A stretch of DNA of 64,000 nucleotides. Origin: Melieria omissa (Eukaryota > Arthropoda > Insecta > Diptera > Ulidiidae). A program made the position numbers and the translations under genes. Below the pieces are notes generated by a model. That model did not search any database and was not told where the DNA came from. It was given only the letters and a program-made list of their open reading frames with translations. The DNA lies in assembly GCA_963971225.1 (NCBI GenBank), contig OZ020267.1:92307648-92371647 (forward strand), given 5' to 3'. Shown piece by piece: positions 34,539-45,985 of this stretch (the stretch's first letter is position 1; each line of letters begins with the position of its first letter).

Positions 34539-36240
34539 GATACTTCACAAGGTTGAAGTTGACAATGCTTTCCATTACTTTGGAAAGCACCGAACAGATT
34601 GCTATAGGTCGATCGTTCGCAGGGTCAATAGTCTTGCCTTTTTTAGGAACTGGTTGAACATTTGCTACCTTCCAGCATGTCGGAAATACACCTGTGGTGT
34701 ATGACATGTTGAAAAGTTTGCGTAATGGACAAGCCAGCGAAGTAGCGCATTTTTTCAAAACAAGGGCTGGAATGCCGTCCAGCCCTGAAGCCTTATTTAC
34801 ATCGAGATTTGCAAGCACTCTTTTAACTACCCGTGTCCGAAAATGAATTTCTGGCATAGAGCAAAATACGTTTTCGACTACGGGCAGTGGTTGATCGCTG
34901 GGGGCAGAGAGGAATTCTCTGCGAAAATTTTAGCCAACAAATTAGCTTTATCAACCGAGTGAGTGATGATTTGATCATTGTTAAGAAGAGTTGGGATTGA
35001 AGACGATGTTTGGTTCTTCACCTTCTTAACGAATGACCAAAAGTTCTTACTACCACGCTGGCATTGAAGAACTTTTTCCTTTGGCGCTGTTCGTGCAGAA
35101 ACTTTTGGCGCCTTAGGATGGCATTGCATCGATTTCTAGCCTGTTTACGCAGCTGTTCAGTGGTGGCATTTTTATTTGCCTGCCATGCTCTGAAAGCTTC
35201 CTCTTTAGACCTGACAGCAATTCTGCATGTCTCATTAAACCAGAGATTGTCCTTAGGTTTAATGCAAATTTTCTTATTAGGGATGAAGAACCGCATTCCC
35301 AATAATATTATTTCTTCAACCATTTTGGCTGCGGCATTTATGTTTCTATCAAGAAAACACAATTTCCAATTGAAGTGGGCGAAAGAATCGTTAAGTCCAC
35401 TCCAGTTAGCTTTATCATACATCCACATTAAGCGCTTCGGGGCTAAGGGCGAAGCATTGCGGATAGAAGAGTATGAGAAAGACGCCAAAATGGTGCAATA
35501 GTCCGAGTTTCCAAGAGGTGCGTGCATTTCAACATCATATTTTTCATGATGTGAAGTGAGAAAAAGGTCTAGAGTATTGAGCGCTTGCCCCTCAACGCAG
35601 AGGATATGCGTTGGTTCATGCACTATTTGGTCAAGTTATTAGACTCGGCAAAGAGCTCGACAAATAAGCCTTCAGGAGTTGTGTGGCTGGAATGGCGTAG
35701 CCAATTGGAATTATGAATATTGAAATCACCAGCAACTACAATTTCACTATTCGGATACGATTCCAAAATATGAGAAATAGAATCAGAGAGAAGATCAAAC
35801 TTGTTGTAAGTAAAATCTCTCCCTGAATTCGGGTTTCTATACAGAAAGCAGAAGTGCAGAATGTGCGACTGGATATTGAATTTAACCCACATGGAGCTAA
35901 ATTCGGCATCCGTCGTGTATAATTGTTGCTGGCACTGGTACGCAACATTACTGCACACATAAATGGCAAGACCCCTGTGAGGAGAGAATAATGGTAGTAA
36001 GTGGTAACCAGGGATGTGGAAATCCAGTGGATCTGCATCCCCACACACCTGGTTTCACTTAGTGCCATTACATGGGGTTTATGGAGATTAACAAACGCGT
36101 ATACAGCAAAAAAGTTCGCCCTGAGCCCGCGCACTTTGCAGAAGGCTATGCGAAATTTGTCCAGCACCATGGCCCGGGTGGGTTAAAGGACAAGGAAAGT
36201 AGCCGGGAATGCGATCTGCCGCAATAACAAATTGATTATG

Positions 36241-37147
36241 CTCTGTGGTAAGTGTTATGCCTTTACCACAGAACAGTCAATTTCTCAGTGTCGAACAAGA
36301 CCGCATGTAGCGCCACTGAATACGGACGGAGGAGGGAGACACGGAGAATGAACCATAACAAACAGCGCGAGCAGTGGTCAATGCGGCGGACAGCGAGAAC
36401 GGGATAACGGCAATTTATATTTGTTATTTTGTTTTTTGCGTTTTTAGTTATGATTTAGTTATTATTTAGGATTATTAGTTATTGTTTTTATTATTAGTTA
36501 TTAATGAGGCACACGCGGCGTAGCAACGATCAAGACATATCAGGCGGACGAACATTAAAACACGCTAGGGACGGACAAAAACAATAAAAACCGCGGAGCA
36601 CAAAACGGCACGTCTGCCCACGCGTAACACTTGACACACATCCAATTTTTAGCTCTAAAATATTCTAAAAACGATTTATACCATTATTTTCAAACATAGC
36701 AGCAGAAAGGGTTAGGAACCCTGAAAGTGTTAGGAGCACTGAAATCGGTTAATGCGTTGGACCGAGAGTCTGAGGTGGCACTCGATGCCGGCTTCAAGCC
36801 TCCGCTTGAACAATGTAAAGAATGGACTAAAATACAAAATAAACTTTTTCCTAATTTTGGTTGGCTCATTTAAAGAATTATTGCGCAGAAACCATCTAAC
36901 AGGTAACTATAAAAATAGACAAGTAACAACTGAAAATACATATTAAAGATTAGTTTGATTAGTTAAGCGCGGATCTAAAGGAGAAAGTTGGGACACTTTT
37001 TGATTATGAAGGGAAATTCCCGAAATTCCTCTTTTAGGCCAAACGAGTTTAAGATATTGTAAAATTAATTATGTTACGTATACGTAACTCATAACTTTAA
37101 CCAAATTTTCAAAAATAACATTAACTACACGAAATAAGTTGAATATT
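36241..37147. other. Noncoding flank
   Basis: May include LINE B 5' UTR up to about 36620; the rest is AT-rich with no gene seen. Confidence 0.45.
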
Positions 37148-37190
37148 AGACTATTTTATACTTTCTTACTTAACTGGCCATAACAACCCG

Positions 37191-37398
37191 TTATCGGGTT
37201 ACGGCCTGCCGCAAAACTTCTCTCCAGGCGCTTCTGCTTCGCGCGCGCCTTCTCCAGTTGGTCACACCAAGAGATACCAGGGCCTCTTCCACTTGGTCCT
37301 TCCACCGGAGACACGGCCTCCCTCTTCGCCGTCGACCTCCAACCATCGCATCGAATACCTTTTTCGCCGGAGCTTCGTCGTCCATGCGGCAGACATGT
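37191..37398 (-). pseudogene. RTE-type LINE, C-terminal protein end (uninverted part)
   Basis: Reads HVCRMDDEAPAKKVFDAMVGG, then RRRGRPCLRWKDQVEEALVS and LGVTNWRRRARSRSAWREVL, the typical end of this LINE type. It starts just after where the plus-strand part stops (AQRINIQ at 38796), with only a few residues missing. Confidence 0.85.
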
Positions 37399-38797
37399 GG
37401 TGGAAGGAGCACTTCACCAAGCTGCTCGCAGGCGACGAAAGGAACAATACCGCCAGTGGTGAAGATGTCCAGATGGCATCAATCGACGACGACGGTGTGG
37501 ATGTGCCACCGCCCAGCCATGACGAGGTCCGGGTCGCTATCCAGCGACTCAAGAACAACAAAGCTGCAGGGCCGGATGGGCTACCAGCTGAATTGTTCAA
37601 GGCCGGCGGCGGTGAGCTGATTGGGTGCATGCATCAGCTCATTTGCAAAATATGGCTGGAGGAACGAATGCCCAACGATTGGAACCTCAGTGCCCTTTGT
37701 CCTGTGCTGAAGAAAGGCGACCCAACAATATGCGCCAACTACAGGGGTATCAGCCTACTTCCCATTGCATACAAGGTCCTGACGAGCGTATTATGTGAAA
37801 GACTAAAGCCACTCGCCAAGGCGCTGATTGGACCTTATCAGTGCGGCTTTAGACCTGGTAAGTCCACCATCGACCAGATATTCACTCTACGCCAAATCCT
37901 GGAGAAGACCCATGAGAACCAAATCGATACACACCATCTCTTCATCGATTACAAGGCAGCATTCGATAGCCCGATAAGGGATCGCCTATATGCCGCATTG
38001 TCTGAACTTGGTATCCCTGCAAAGCTCGTTAGACTTTGCAGAGCGACGTTGAGCAATACGCGCAGCTCCGTCAAGGTTGGAAGTGACCTCTCCGACCCCT
38101 TTGATACCGTTCGAGGTTTCAGACAGGGCGATCCTTTGTCCTGCGACCTCTTCAACTTCACCATGGAGAGTGTTCTGCGCAATGCCGGTGTACATCGTAA
38201 TGGCACAATTTTCAACAAAAGTGTCCAGCTCCTTGCTTACGCCGATGATATTGATGTCATCGGACGTAACAAGCGAGATGTCACCGCTGCCTTTGCGGCT
38301 ATCGAAAGAGAATCTGCCAAAATGGGTCTGGTGGTAAATGAGGGCAAGACGAAGTATATGCTGTCTACACGCAGGGACTCGCAGCGGCTAGGGTCTCACG
38401 TCGAGGCCGACAGGTATGCTTTTTGAAGTTGTCAAGGAATTCGTCTACCTTGGCACCGCCATCAACAGCAGCAATGATGTCAGTCTGGAGATAAAGCGAA
38501 GGATAACTCTTGCCAACAGGTGCTACTACGGTCTCGGTAGGCAATTGAGAAGTAGAGACCTCTCTCGACCGACAAAACTTTCACTCTATAGGACGCTTAT
38601 CTTGCCCGTGCTCCTCTATGGCGCTGAAGCATGGACAATGACACGAAACGACATAGCGGCCCTTGGAGTGTTCGAGAGGAAGGTGCTTCGCAAAATCTTC
38701 GGCCCTGTTCGGGTTGGTGACGACTATCGCATACGAACCAATAACGAGCTGTATGAGCTGTATAAGGACATGGACGTAGCGCAGCGAATTAACATCC
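37394..38797 (+). pseudogene. RTE-type LINE reverse transcriptase (inverted part)
   Basis: The plus-strand frame begins MWWKEHFTKLLAGDERN and continues KNNKAAGPDGLPAELFKAGG, ANYRGISLLPIAYKVL, YQCGFRPGKSTIDQIFTLRQ, IDYKAAFDS, FRQGDPLSCDLFN and catalytic LLAYADDIDVIGRN. A +1 frameshift near 38420 leads to EFVYLGTAINSSND and LPVLLYGAEAWTMTR. The motifs are characteristic of RTE-like LINEs. There is no N-terminal endonuclease, so it is 5'-truncated. The single frameshift implies moderate age. Confidence 0.88.
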
Positions 38798-38799
38798 AG

Positions 38800-38955
38800 A
38801 CTATTTTATACGCATATGACAATTTAATTCTTTCGGATGATATTGACGTCCTGCAACAGATGATATTAAATCTTGAAAAATTCTCCGATATGCGTAAGAT
38901 GCAGGTTAATCTTTCCAAGTCGGTTATAAGCAACAAAGTTTCAAAAAACATGTGA
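38800..38955 (+). pseudogene. Possible reverse transcriptase scrap
   Basis: Just beyond the LINE's duplication the frame reads LYAYDNLILSDDIDVLQQMI, then NLEKFSDMRKMQVNLSKS. This is like the region around and after the YADD box of LINE reverse transcriptases (first D replaced by Y). It cannot belong to the LINE at 37162-38797, which ends before it. Only about 50 codons remain and I cannot place the family. Confidence 0.45.
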
Positions 38956-39347
38956 GCAATAATAATAGTTTGCCAAGGAACAGAACAGTATTAATGTGAT
39001 CTGTTCCTAGCCAAAAATAAAATTAGGTTATCCAGTAAATCCAAAGTTACGCTGCCCAAGAGTAGAATTTACATTGTTTAAGACGTCTATAAAGATACAT
39101 TTTTTTAAGATATTACATCTCGATAATAATTTTGCTTCCGCAGTTCACACTACATAAAGTGTATATACTCACATACATGTGTATATATTCACAGTTATTT
39201 AAATGATAATTTTTAATATTATAAATTAATGTGAACTTTTAAGGCCAGATGCAATCTTATATACCCAGCAGGTCACAGTAACTTAAATTGCACTTTCTGT
39301 AGTTTAAATGAGGTAAAAGACACAACTCGCTTTTGAGGACGATATCA

Positions 39348-40490
39348 CAGGGCAACAAATTTCGACTTTTGGTCGGCTTTTCTGGGTTTGACATCAGTTC
39401 TAGGGTAATTAGGTACCGCTGATTTCGAATCCGCAAGCCGTTTTTAAAACTTAGTTTCCGTTTTCGCAAAAAATGGGCGTGTCACATTTTCGTATTTTCC
39501 CTGACTTTTTTCACGTTTTCAATTGTATTTTCTAAATCAACGAACCGGTTGACATGATTTTCTCTTTGTGGCATTTACAACACCTCACGGCTTCTTTTTC
39601 AATGTAATTTAATTTTATAAGTTTTAAAATTCCGCGATAATTGGACCTCATAGTCGGAAAATATGGAATTTCAAGGCGTTTTCTTGGATGGTCAAAAACA
39701 TGCACATTTTTCTTAAATCTATTAATGAGTTAGGTGTTAAATGAAAGCGGAAACATCAAATAATACAACACAGCCAAATTATTTGGCGTGGTTCCCATTC
39801 TTATCGAAATAAGAGGAAATATGTGCCATCGTGATTTTCATCACTTTTCATACTTTTTCCTTGAAAAATTAGGTGCCTTAAAATATGCAAAGTTTTTAAT
39901 TTTTTTTTGTTTTGAGCAATTCAAAATTTGTTTTGTTTTTTGCTTGTATTCCAGACTGTAAATGGAACATATAAAAGAGCATATTTTGAGGCCGTTGATT
40001 TTTTAAGGAAAGTATGAAAAGTGATGAAAATCACGATGGCACATTTTTCCTATTATTTCGATAAGAATGGGAACCACGCCAAATAATTTGGCTGTGTTGT
40101 ATTATTTGATGTTTCCGCTTTCATTTAACACCTAACTCATTAATAGATTTAAGAAAAATGTGCATGTTTTTGACCATCCAAGAAAACGCCTTGAAATTCC
40201 ATATTTTCCGACTTTAAGGTCCAATTATCGCGAAATCGTAAAACTTATCAAAATAAATTACATTGAAAAAGAAGCCGTGAGGTGTTGTAAATGCCACAAA
40301 GAGAAAACCATGTCAACCGGTTCGTTGATTTAGAAAATACAATTGAAAACGTGAAAAAAGTCAGGGAAAATACGAAAAAGTGACACGCCCATTTTTTGCG
40401 AAAACGGAAACTAAGTTTGAAAAACGGCTTGCGGACTCGAAATCAGCGGTACCTAATTACCCTAGAACTGATGTCAAACCCAGAAAAGCC
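39348..40490. mobile_element. Foldback family FB, copy 2
   Basis: The left arm (39348-39840) starts CAGGGCAACAAATTTCGAC and is mirrored by 40030-40490; shared blocks include GTGACACGCCCATTTTTTGCG and CCATCCAAGAAAACGCCTTG. The right terminus is cut short at CAGAAAAGCC, missing about 30 bp present in copy 1. The central 190 bp are AT-rich. No ORF. Confidence 0.8.
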
Positions 40491-40940
40491 ATTTTGCTGT
40501 TGATCAGTGTATTCAATCCAAAAAGCATTGTGGTATTTCGTCAAATTCAGTTTAGGCTAAAATCTATATACATATTTTCCATAGTACAACGTTTTCCTTC
40601 CACGCGCTTTTCGTTTCTGCCTTTTTTGAAAAACACAATTCCCACATTTTTATTTTTCGCTTTTCCAAAGATTGCTTGATTCTACTGAACAACTGTACAG
40701 TAGTAGTGTTTTTCTACACAGTAGAAAAACACAATAGACTTTACTACTCCGACACGGCCATTCTGACAAGTCGCACGTCTCTGTGCGATTCTTCTTCTTT
40801 CTTTTATCTCGGCCAATCCTGGCCCAATAGTTTCCAAGGATACTTTACCTTTCACAGTTTTCATAAACATTTTTATTAACATGGGGTTCTTTTTGTTATT
40901 ATTATTTTTTTCATGCTTTAGTTATTGACTATACAAATAA

Positions 40941-41549
40941 TATGGCGTTCAAACTGACGACTTAAACGTGTTTAATGTGCTTAAACACGTTAAATGAACA
41001 GAACCAGTTCTAAAACCTGTTCATTCACATGCAATTGTTGTTGTAAATTAAACGTGTTAAACCATTTTACAAGTTTTGAAACGAGTTTAACGCAAGGTTG
41101 CATCCGAAAGCTTTCTACGAAAAAGCTTTTTTGTCAACTGAACATACTGCACACACACTGAAAACACACCAGAAAAACATCCCTGCACATTGAGCTGTCA
41201 ATTTATCACAACAAAACCAAACAAACATTGAAAATGTGAAAATTTTGAAATATATAAAAATTATCGTTTTGCTCGCACTGCTTTCATTCCATTCATCGCC
41301 TTTTTGTGGAATCTGAATACAAGGCGTCTAATATTGAATGAAGTTGAGTACGATGCCGTGGTTTATGGAATATGCGCCAATATTTCGCTCGAATTATGCT
41401 CCCAGCACATCAGTTCACAAAATTATTTGTTTGTTGTTTGTAAACAAACTGCTGTCAAATTAAACTTCATTGAGCAGTCTGGACGGTTGTGTTCAACAAA
41501 AAGCTCTTTTTACTTAAACTAGTTTAAATGAGTTAGTTTGAACGCCATA
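40941..41549. mobile_element. TIR element family E, copy 1
   Basis: Ends TATGGCGTTCAAACTGAC and its mirror (AGTTTGAACGCCATA at 41535-41549). The motif AAACGTGTTAAA and variants recurs near the left end. 609 bp, no ORF of note. A TA dinucleotide sits on both sides, but the ends are themselves palindromic so the duplication is not certain. The stretch 40491-40940 to its left shows nothing. Confidence 0.6.
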
Positions 41550-42608
41550 TTAAACAAGTTAAATGAACAAACCCAGTTCAAAAACCTGTTTATTTCCATG
41601 CAATTGTTGTTGAAAACTAAACGTGTTAAACCATTTAACATGTTTTAAAACGAGTTTAGCCCATTAAAACCTGACCCCAGAAGGGCTTGTGCGATTTCCA
41701 TAAAATTTTACACAATCTTATTAATTGACCTAATCAAGAAAAAAAATCAAGCAAATAATTCATACCCCCACCCCCTGAACCAGGAGGGTACGTTGCGCAA
41801 ACGCAATTTGGGCCTTAGTCACATACAAAACATAAAATCTAAAAAACAAAAAATTTTTTTAAACTTATTTTTAAATAGTTTAGCATTACAAAATGCAGCC
41901 CACAAAGGGATTTTGATAGGTTTGAAGAATAAGTATTTTTAATTGAATTTCAAAAATTCCCCAAAAAAAACCTTTGACTTTGGATCGAAAAAAAGATATG
42001 AATATTTAAAAAATTTTGAAATTTGAGTATGGCAGAATCTAAAACGATCAATTCGAATCCAATTCTACCCATTTCCAAGTCTTATATCTTTATGAATTAC
42101 TTAATGTAGCGAAATTCCCAAACGTTGCGCAAACGCAACGCTCAGGGCTTAATGGGTTAACGCAAGGTTGCATCCAAAAGCTCTCTATGAAAAAGCTTTT
42201 ATACTAACAAAACGCAGCTATTCATGTATGAAACACATCCCTTAAAATTCAGCTGTCATTTCATCAAAGCAAAACCAAACAAAAATTGAAAATTTGAAAA
42301 TTTTGAAATTAATGAAAATAATCGTTTTGCTCGCACTGCTTTCATTCCATTCATCGCCTTTTTATGGCAGCTGGTTACAAGGCGTCTAATATTTGGACGA
42401 AGTTGAGTAGGTTGCCGTGGATTGTGAAATATGCGCCAATATTTCGCTCGAACTATGGTCCCAGCACATAAGTTCACAAAAATATTTATTTGTTGTTTGT
42501 AAACAAACAGCTGTCAAATTAAACTTCATTGAGCAGTCTGGACGGTTGTGCTCAACAAAAGGCTCTTTTCACTTAAACTAGTTTAAGTGAGTCAGTTTGA
42601 ACGCCATA
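41550..42608. mobile_element. TIR element family E, copy 2 in direct tandem
   Basis: Directly after copy 1, the family sequence repeats in the same orientation from its inner left part to the right end (GTCAGTTTGAACGCCATA, 42590-42608). Its own left terminus (about 40 bp) is missing. It is expanded by the TTAA MITE at 41660-42156. Confidence 0.6.
41660..42156. mobile_element. piggyBac-like MITE with GTTGCGCAAACGCAA repeats
   Basis: Ends CCCATTAAAACCTGA and, right end reversed, CCCATTAAGCCCTGA. TTAA flanks the right (42157-42160) and TTAG, one base off, the left (41656-41659). Copy 1 of family E has an uninterrupted GAGTTTAACGCAAGG at this site, which proves the insertion. The 15-bp motif GTTGCGCAAACGCAA occurs near 41793 and 42124. 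No coding sequence. Confidence 0.8.
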
Positions 42609-42779
42609 TAAGTTTGTGCTTTATCACGGCCATTTTGACAAATCACATTCATTAAACACTTCCATCCAGCGGTAATATTTACCATTCTGACACTTCCCCA
42701 GCGTCAGAGTATGTCAATTTTTTTTTTACCACTTCCGTCCAGGGGTCGTACACTCAAAAGCAATTCAGTTTGCCAACCA

Positions 42780-44690
42780 TTTGCTTTCTTTTCATAAAGC
42801 AACACTTTTTAATGTTAAGCGAAAACCCGGCCTTTGAAAGCGTACTTAATAGAACGCTTACTCTTTCTGTGCTCTCATCTAAGTCATCTGTACCCAAAAC
42901 AAGGATGTCATCTTTATAAACCACAAGGGTTTTTTTTTAGAGGTATAGAACTTCGAATTGAAATAAAACACAAGAAAATCGTTTTAATGTCCATCAATTT
43001 GGCTTTATTGGAAGGATAATTTTATGCCATTAATGTTTAAATATGATTACGGGCATGTGGCCGCCGCGGCTGGCTCGAATAAAGCCAATTCTACAGGTCC
43101 AATTTTTAAAGTTGATGGACAAAGCTCCAATTGCTGTGCACGGTGGCGAATCGATTCATTCGGGTCCTCTTCAACATTTTGCTCTACAGCGGCAATTGTT
43201 TCTTCGGTGCGCACTGTTCGACGTCTTTGCGGATGCGTATTATCACATAGAGTAAACGTAGTGCGAAAACGACCCATGGTTAACCGATGGATGGACCGAT
43301 TTTGCTCTGATGGACGATTATGTCGACCTTAAAATGGACGGAGCTTGCGATAAACTTCGCGAACTGAACCATTATTTTCGAAATAAATTTGCACGATTTG
43401 CAAGCGTTGTTCTTTTGTCAACCTGTTCATGATGAAATGGCAAACCAAACTGAACATAAATGACATTAGAGTTGCCAGATTTGACCACAAAATGCCAGTT
43501 TTATCTCTATTCGAAAAACAAACCTCTAAAAAAAACACCCTATATGTGTTAGCGAGTTCACCAAGAAAATTAATAACGGCACTATTGTAACAGCACAAAA
43601 GTAAAGCCTATTGATTTGGTCAGATATCAAAGGTAAATGAAATCTATCAGGGATAGTGTTGTCATTCAGTTCGCGGTAATCGACACGCATCCGATCTGAT
43701 CCATCCCTTTACTTGACGAGCAATATAGGACTCGCAAAAGGCGAAGAACTGGGTCGAATGGCATTCTTCTTCAAAATTTTCATCAACTTTGTTTCGAACA
43801 ATTTTGCGCTCTTCCGAACTCAATCTGTAAGGTCGTCTGCAAACAGTTTTATTTGGATCTTTGAGACGGATTTGCATAGGCTCCACGTAAGCCGAACTGC
43901 AGGGTGTGCCTACTGCGAAATTGCTTTAAATTTGTTCAAAACTGTTATCAATTTGAACTTAAACTCAAAGGGTATATCGGTATCAATATCATTAAAATGC
44001 AAGTCACTGGAATTAATGTCATGCTTATTTACTTCAGCGCTTCCAATTGCTTTGCAGTCATTTTTACACAAATATTTTGTATCAAAATTTCGCAACTAAT
44101 CATTGTCACATTTCAAATAGCCGTCAGGTAAAATATGAAAGAGTATCTGCATTCTAATTTCATCAATCTCTACAGTTGTCAAAACTTGTAAAGTGCTTGT
44201 TACACTAGTTTGTCCAATGCCAGTTATAGTCACAACATTATGGATTCGTTTGCCACAAAATTTGGAGCTTACTGATTCCTTCATTAATGAACACTCAGAA
44301 AACAGGTAACATTTGATGCGTTCCATCCGGAAGTGTTCTTACTCAGCACTTTTTTGTCTGAAGTCCTCTGTTGGGCATCTGTTTTGAAGTTTAATCGGCA
44401 TATTGCAGCCTTGTGACCACACCTGCCACAATCATAGCATTTATGGGCATCATGAGCAAACTTTGGTTTCTTCACGACAAATTCTTCATGTCCATGGCTG
44501 CAGGTTTCTTTTTCAAGACGACATTGCCTTCAGCTCTTGTGTTAGTTGGTTTCTGCCAGATATGTTGGTGGTGAAAGCAAGACGTTAGATGCGCGGTTCA
44601 AATTGTGCGATATGTGCCAAAACAGTTGAAACAGCCAATTGTTCCGTCGTCATATTTTTCCATTTTAACCCTTTCGGTTCTTCTTTTTTT
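42780..44690 (-). pseudogene. gypsy-type gag zinc knuckle, protease and reverse transcriptase remnants
   Basis: A CCHC knuckle CYDCGRCGHKAAIC lies near 44425-44390. Protease-like sequence around SECSLMKESVSSKF and ILFHILPDGYLK spans 44310-44100; the usual catalytic DTG has decayed. RT begins IRLKDPNKTVCRRPYRLS (43870-43815), then DYRELNDNTIPDR (about 43680-43640). After the mariner-like insertion, VVYKDDILVLGTDDLDEST and FSLNIKKC (42930-42800) carry the YxDD box. Many frameshifts and stops. Confidence 0.75.
42927..43556 (-). mobile_element. Tc1/mariner-superfamily element, 5' part of transposase only
   Basis: The ends share a TTTTTTTAGAGGT motif: AAGGGTTTTTTTTTAGAGGT at the left and, reversed, AGGGTGTTTTTTTAGAGGT at the right. 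It encodes on the minus strand a transposase N-terminus starting MNRLTKEQRLQIVQIYFENN, then GSVREVYRKLRPF, a TAA stop, and later TVRTEETIAAVEQNVEEDPN and RHRAQQLELCPSTL: the helix-turn-helix region. The catalytic domain is gone. It sits in the gypsy-type RT. Confidence 0.75.
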
Positions 44691-45144
44691 GTTTTTAACT
44701 TTAAAAGTCATTCTTTTCCATTTTATTACTGTTTACGCCCATGATGAAATAAACAAGGTGGTGTAAATATTGACAGGTCGCTTTTGACACTCCCTTGTTT
44801 AGTAGTTGCATTTAAAGGGAGTGGAAAAGGGGAATTATTTTGAGCTTTTTCACTAGATGGCGCTAATAATTTAGTACTTATTTCATACTAATGTAAAAAT
44901 ACTAGGTGTGCGTTATTTCAACCGGAAACAGTCTCAAAAATGTTTTTTTAAGCGTTAATTTGAAAATATTGAATCAAAATTATTCCACATTTCCATCCAT
45001 CAGGTTTCAGTAGCCATACAAGGAAGTTATTCGAGTTGTATTTCAATATTTATTCATATACCAATTAAAACGAAAGCCAACCAACTATATAATGCTGGAC
45101 TTTGAACCGCTAAGCCAGTGCCATTAGTACTTCAATATTTTTAT

Positions 45145-45604
45145 TCATTCATGCTGATGCAAACATATTAATTGCACTGTCTTGCGCAATCGCTCGTTTT
45201 CGAGATGCAATGCACTTTCGGTGAATGGACTGCAAAGGTAATGCGCTAACATAAACATTTGAATATCATTCAAATTTTTATTGGGCTCACTCTGTTTGCG
45301 TGGAGCCGTCTTGGGTGCGAGAAATTTCGGCACACTCATCCCAAGAAACAAAGCTATCTATTGCCATTGGGATAGCGTTTTTTCCCAACCGCCGTTTCTT
45401 CTCGCCTGGCGAAAAGTCCTGCGTTGAAAAATGAAGAGCACACACCTTCGCGGTGGGCGTGAAGTTCACTCCACAAGCCTTGCTCCATTTTTCCCTCGTA
45501 ACCATATTCTGCGGCACATGAAACAGGGACACATTTTCGTGCGGCCAAGTTCGATGGCACAAACTGCAGCTGGATTTCGGCATCGCAAATTGAAGCAAAC
45601 ACAA
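45145..45604 (-). pseudogene. P-type transposase N-terminus: THAP zinc finger and coiled coil
   Basis: THAP domains are the DNA-binding modules of P-element transposases. The minus-strand frame 45604-45287 has MPKSSCSLCHRTW, FHVPQNMVTREKWSKACG and VCALHFSTQDF. These give the C2CH zinc ligands (C-x2-C ... C-x2-H) and the conserved tryptophan. The natural start may be the eighth codon (MPKSS). After a frameshift near 45300, another frame continues as SVPKFLAPKTAPRKQSEPN and LENERLRKTVQL, which fits the leucine-zipper segment that follows THAP in P transposase. The GTP-binding and catalytic parts are missing, so it cannot transpose. Confidence 0.8.
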
Positions 45605-45917
45605 TTAAAGAAAAACGACAAAATATATTTGTTTGAAAATAACTGATTTTGAAACATATGCCAATATGTACATCTTTGGCTGAGAAAACGGATGCCTTAT
45701 GTTCCATTGAATCAAATTGAACATACGCCATTTGTTTTCTGAGGTGATAAAATTCAAATTAGAGACAATGTTGTTCGTTATGTTTTCTGCTAGAAAGTAC
45801 TATTTTTTGACTACGCAATTTTTGCTAAGGAAAAAAAGTATTTTTTAAAAGAAGCAACAATGTTTTTTCCAAGGGAGCATGAACCAATGACTACATGACG
45901 CGAAACTGAGAGGAGTC

Positions 45918-45985
45918 ACGGTTGCTAATTCGGTCAAACCAGGCCCCAGAGTCGCAAATTCGGTCAAACCAGGCCCCAGAGTTGA
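45918..45985 (+). repeat. Short tandem duplication in the P-superfamily element
   Basis: AATTCGGTCAAACCAGGCC followed by CCAGAG occurs twice in direct succession near 45936 and 45957. A local duplication with no coding role seen. Confidence 0.7.

Larger units (their letters stand above)
30326..36170 (-). pseudogene. LINE B ORF2: endonuclease, reverse transcriptase, C-terminal domain (in pieces)
   Basis: In element order on the minus strand: endonuclease at 36170-35623 (ALSETR, then in another frame GLAIYVCSN and IVVAGDFNIHNSNW); linker at 35623-34880; RT palm at 34857-34560 (GLDGIPALVLKKCA, NDRPIAICSVLSKVMESIV). RT continues at 34310-33600 with YGFRRQRSTGDL, LDISKAFDRVWHKALV, GVPQGSVLSP and the catalytic FADDST (YADD in most relatives). 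The C-terminal region is at 30763-30326 (MEFNSHLWAGAS, RLWNGLPADIFP). At least four frameshifts (near 36040, 35630, 34870, 34290) and two insertions inactivate it. There is no RNase H, as in CR1/Jockey-type LINEs. Confidence 0.85.
30241..36240 (-). mobile_element. LINE B (CR1/Jockey-type), interrupted by two LINE insertions
   Basis: An old non-LTR retrotransposon on the minus strand, ending in a poly(A) tail (T run at 30241-30254). Coding blocks are split over 30326-30763, 33541-34324 and 34539-36170 by the insertions at 30786-33540 and 34325-34538. Its reading frame reconnects across each. The 5' boundary is not sharp: upstream of the ORF2 start near 36170 there may be 5' UTR to about 36620, including a hairpin (CTGTGGTAA ... 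TTACCACAG) near 36243-36276. Confidence 0.85.
37162..38797. mobile_element. RTE-type LINE inserted with internal inversion (twin priming)
   Basis: Perfect 14-bp duplications AGACTATTTTATAC stand at 37148-37161 and 38798-38811. The left 230 bp (37162 to about 37393) carry the element's 3' end on the minus strand. The rest (about 37394-38797) carries the upstream part on the plus strand. The two parts meet around ACATGTGG (37394-37400), shared by both, and together they are nearly collinear in protein terms. That is the signature of twin-primed target-primed reverse transcription. Confidence 0.88.
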
